A stretch of DNA of 7,102 nt, from NCBI GenBank assembly GCA_030669135.1, contig DAOVEE010000094.1:1-7102 (forward strand), written 5' to 3'. Shown here one piece after another: positions 5,689 to 7,102 of this stretch. This DNA is from Candidatus Bathyarchaeota archaeon. Its GTDB lineage: Archaea; Thermoproteota; Bathyarchaeia; TCS64. How positions within the stretch are numbered: position 1 is the stretch's first letter; every line of letters starts with the position of its first letter. A program made the translations under genes and the position numbers. Under the pieces are notes generated by a model. The model had not been told where the DNA came from, did no database searches, and saw only the letters and a program-made list of their open reading frames with translations.

Positions 5689-6597
5689 TTGGACAGGATA
5701 GACGAGACTGCCCGAGAAATCAAGAATCTCGAGATACAGGGCGCCACGAGCATAGCAGTCAGGGCAGTGGAGGCGCTGAGGGATGATCTTCTCGCGGCGG
5801 ACAGTCAGAGCACCGCCCAGCGAGTCTTGGCGGAGGGCGTGAAGAAGCTCGTCGACACCAGGGAGACCGAGCCGATGATGAGGAACGGTTTGAGGTACCT
5901 CCAGAAGAACCTCTCGGGGAAATGGACGTCCTTCGAAAAGTTCAGCGCCCAGGTCAAGAAGGCATCAAGTGAGGTCCTCGAGTTCTATGATAAGGCCAGG
6001 AAAAACATCGTGGAGATAGGCTCCAAGCGGGTGAGGGAAGGCGACACGGTGTTCACGCACTGTCACAGCAGCGCCGTGACGGAGACCCTCATCAGGGCCC
6101 ACGAGTCTGGGAAGAGGTTTCGTGTGATACAGACGGAGACGCGCCCCAAGTACCAAGGCAGGATCACCGCCCGTGAGCTGGTTGATGCCGGTATCAACAC
6201 GACCATGATAGTGGACAGCGCCGCGAGGCACTTCATGAAGGAGATCGACTTCGTGCTGGTGGGCAGCGACGCCGTCACGAGCGAGGGCAACGTTATAAAC
6301 AAGATCGGCACCAGCCAGGTCGCGCTCGCGGCCCACGAAGCCAGAATACCCTTCTACGTGTTGAGCACACTCCTCAAGTTCGACCCCGTGACCATCCACG
6401 GCGAGTTCGAGGCCATCGAGGAGAGGGGCGACGACGAGATATGGGACGCCCCCCCGGAGGGCTTGAAGATCAGGAACCCCGCCTTCGACGTGACCCGGAG
6501 GGACTACATCCACGGGATAATAACCGAGGAGGGGATCATCAGCCCCCACAGCATCCTGGAGGCCGTCCAGAGGCACTACCCCTGGATACTGGTGTAG
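5689..6597 (+). CDS. e2b2: ribose-1,5-bisphosphate isomerase (archaeal, eIF2B-alpha-like)
   Basis: This cytoplasmic enzyme converts ribose-1,5-bisphosphate to ribulose-1,5-bisphosphate, supplying RuBisCO in the archaeal AMP salvage pathway. The 302 residues comprise an N-terminal helical domain (about 1-110, with the phosphate-binding loop IQGATSIA at 16-23) and a Rossmann-like C-terminal domain. In the Thermococcus enzyme the catalytic residues are Cys133 and Asp202. Here C125 (FTHCHSS) and D194 (VGSDAV) have the same 69-residue separation, which separates it from plain translation-factor subunits and supports activity. NVINKIGT (201-208) and the C-terminal FDVTRRDYIHGIITEEG (266-282) are also typical. 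The TTG start is set by the Shine-Dalgarno at 5677-5682. The gene diverges from TFB and converges on the RuBisCO gene with 3 bp between stop codons. Methylthioribose-1-phosphate isomerase is a related alternative, but the fit and the RuBisCO neighbour argue against it. Confidence 0.93.
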   Translation: MDRIDETAREIKNLEIQGATSIAVRAVEALRDDLLAADSQSTAQRVLAEGVKKLVDTRETEPMMRNGLRYLQKNLSGKWTSFEKFSAQVKKASSEVLEFYDKARKNIVEIGSKRVREGDTVFTHCHSSAVTETLIRAHESGKRFRVIQTETRPKYQGRITARELVDAGINTTMIVDSAARHFMKEIDFVLVGSDAVTSEGNVINKIGTSQVALAAHEARIPFYVLSTLLKFDPVTIHGEFEAIEERGDDEIWDAPPEGLKIRNPAFDVTRRDYIHGIITEEGIISPHSILEAVQRHYPWILV

Positions 6598-6600
6598 CGA

Positions 6601-7102
6601 TTAGATGACAGGCCACTTCGTTAGGGCCCTTGAAAGCTCCACGTGATCCTTCGCATAGTCCTCCAGACTTATGCCCCGGGTGGCCGCGTCAACGGCTTGC
6701 CTCATGGCTGTGGCTCCCTTCACGGTTCCGTCGGGGTGCCCGTGTATGCCTCCGCCTGCTTGGATGACGGTGTCGTCGCCGAATATCTCGACGAGCTTTG
6801 GCACCATCCCTGGGTGGAGGCCGCCTGAGGCCACGGGCAGCACGGGGCGTACGCCGTGCATGGGTTCCTTGCACGCCGCTATGTTGGCTCTGACCTCCTC
6901 CTCGGTCTCCGACATCTTGCCCACGGCTGTGCCCACGTGGAGCTGGTCTACGCCTAGCAGTCGCGCCACCCTCGCCAGGACCACCATGTTGATGCCGTGG
7001 ATGCGGCTCCTGGTGAAGGCTGCGTGGCCCGCCCTGTGTGCGTGTATGACGAGGTTGAATCCCTCGTCCCTCATGGCCTGGAGGCTGCTCCATCCCGTGG
7101 TG
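6601..7102 (-). CDS. rbcL: form III-type RuBisCO large subunit, C-terminal part
   Basis: RuBisCO joins CO2 and water to ribulose-1,5-bisphosphate, giving two 3-phosphoglycerates. The gene enters from the right edge with about 166 codons visible; some 260 N-terminal residues, including the carbamylated lysine region, lie outside. The fragment opens TTGWSSLQAMRDEGF. It contains the phosphate-binding motif HAHRAGHAAFTR (from about 7044 down), the loop-6 lysine in VGTAVGKM (codon 6918-6916), and the second phosphate site in VASGGLHPGM (SGG near 6828) and QAGGGIHGHPDG. All active-site motifs expected here are intact. The HAHRAGHAAFTR type of motif and an archaeal background with an isomerase neighbour point to form III, used for nucleotide salvage rather than a Calvin cycle. 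RuBisCO-like proteins lack several of these residues. The TAA stop lies 3 bp from the isomerase stop. Confidence 0.93.
   Translation of the reverse strand, partial: TTGWSSLQAMRDEGFNLVIHAHRAGHAAFTRSRIHGINMVVLARVARLLGVDQLHVGTAVGKMSETEEEVRANIAACKEPMHGVRPVLPVASGGLHPGMVPKLVEIFGDDTVIQAGGGIHGHPDGTVKGATAMRQAVDAATRGISLEDYAKDHVELSRALTKWPVI

Noticed and set aside
5965..6576. A 203-codon open frame antisense to the isomerase
   Set aside because: The sense strand encodes the isomerase with intact catalytic residues; the antisense translation shows no family features.

Overview
This is a GC-rich archaeal stretch. The domain is fixed by a full-length transcription factor B (TFB, the archaeal TFIIB), an archaeal ribose-1,5-bisphosphate isomerase, a form III-type RuBisCO C-terminus, and TATA/BRE-like elements placed about 26-27 bp before start codons, which is the leaderless arrangement. 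A Thermoproteota/TACK lineage (for example Bathyarchaeia) is plausible, but that is inference; nothing here fixes the species.

Layout. On the minus strand, from the left edge, lie the first 37 codons of a YbaK-like aminoacyl-tRNA deacylase, then an isopropylmalate/isocitrate dehydrogenase-family enzyme, then a small isoprenylcysteine-methyltransferase-like membrane protein. Next come a translationally coupled pair (TauE/SafE permease followed by a DUF1634 membrane protein), an MFS transporter, and TFB. A 222-bp divergent promoter region (5467-5688) separates TFB from the plus-strand ribose-1,5-bisphosphate isomerase. That gene runs tail-to-tail, with only 3 bp between stop codons, into the 3' part of a RuBisCO large-subunit gene on the minus strand that leaves the window on the right.

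How the genes work together. The clearest functional unit is the isomerase plus RuBisCO, the last two steps of archaeal AMP/nucleoside salvage: ribose-1,5-bisphosphate to ribulose-1,5-bisphosphate, then with CO2 to two 3-phosphoglycerates. The first enzyme, AMP phosphorylase, is not in the window. The two genes are convergent rather than co-transcribed. The TauE/SafE-DUF1634 pair is probably one anion exporter or importer unit. The dehydrogenase and methyltransferase-like genes are 15 bp apart and may be co-transcribed.

The most interesting non-coding structure is in the TFB/isomerase intergenic region. Two 17-bp dyads of the same design (7-bp arms, 3-bp spacer) sit 22 bp apart across the predicted TFB initiation region. 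A third dyad (5-bp arms, 3-bp spacer) would hide the isomerase Shine-Dalgarno sequence. I saw no CRISPR array, insertion sequence, tRNA or rRNA gene. No wholly new multi-gene system is evident; the leads are regulatory structure around known salvage enzymes and an unusual dehydrogenase.
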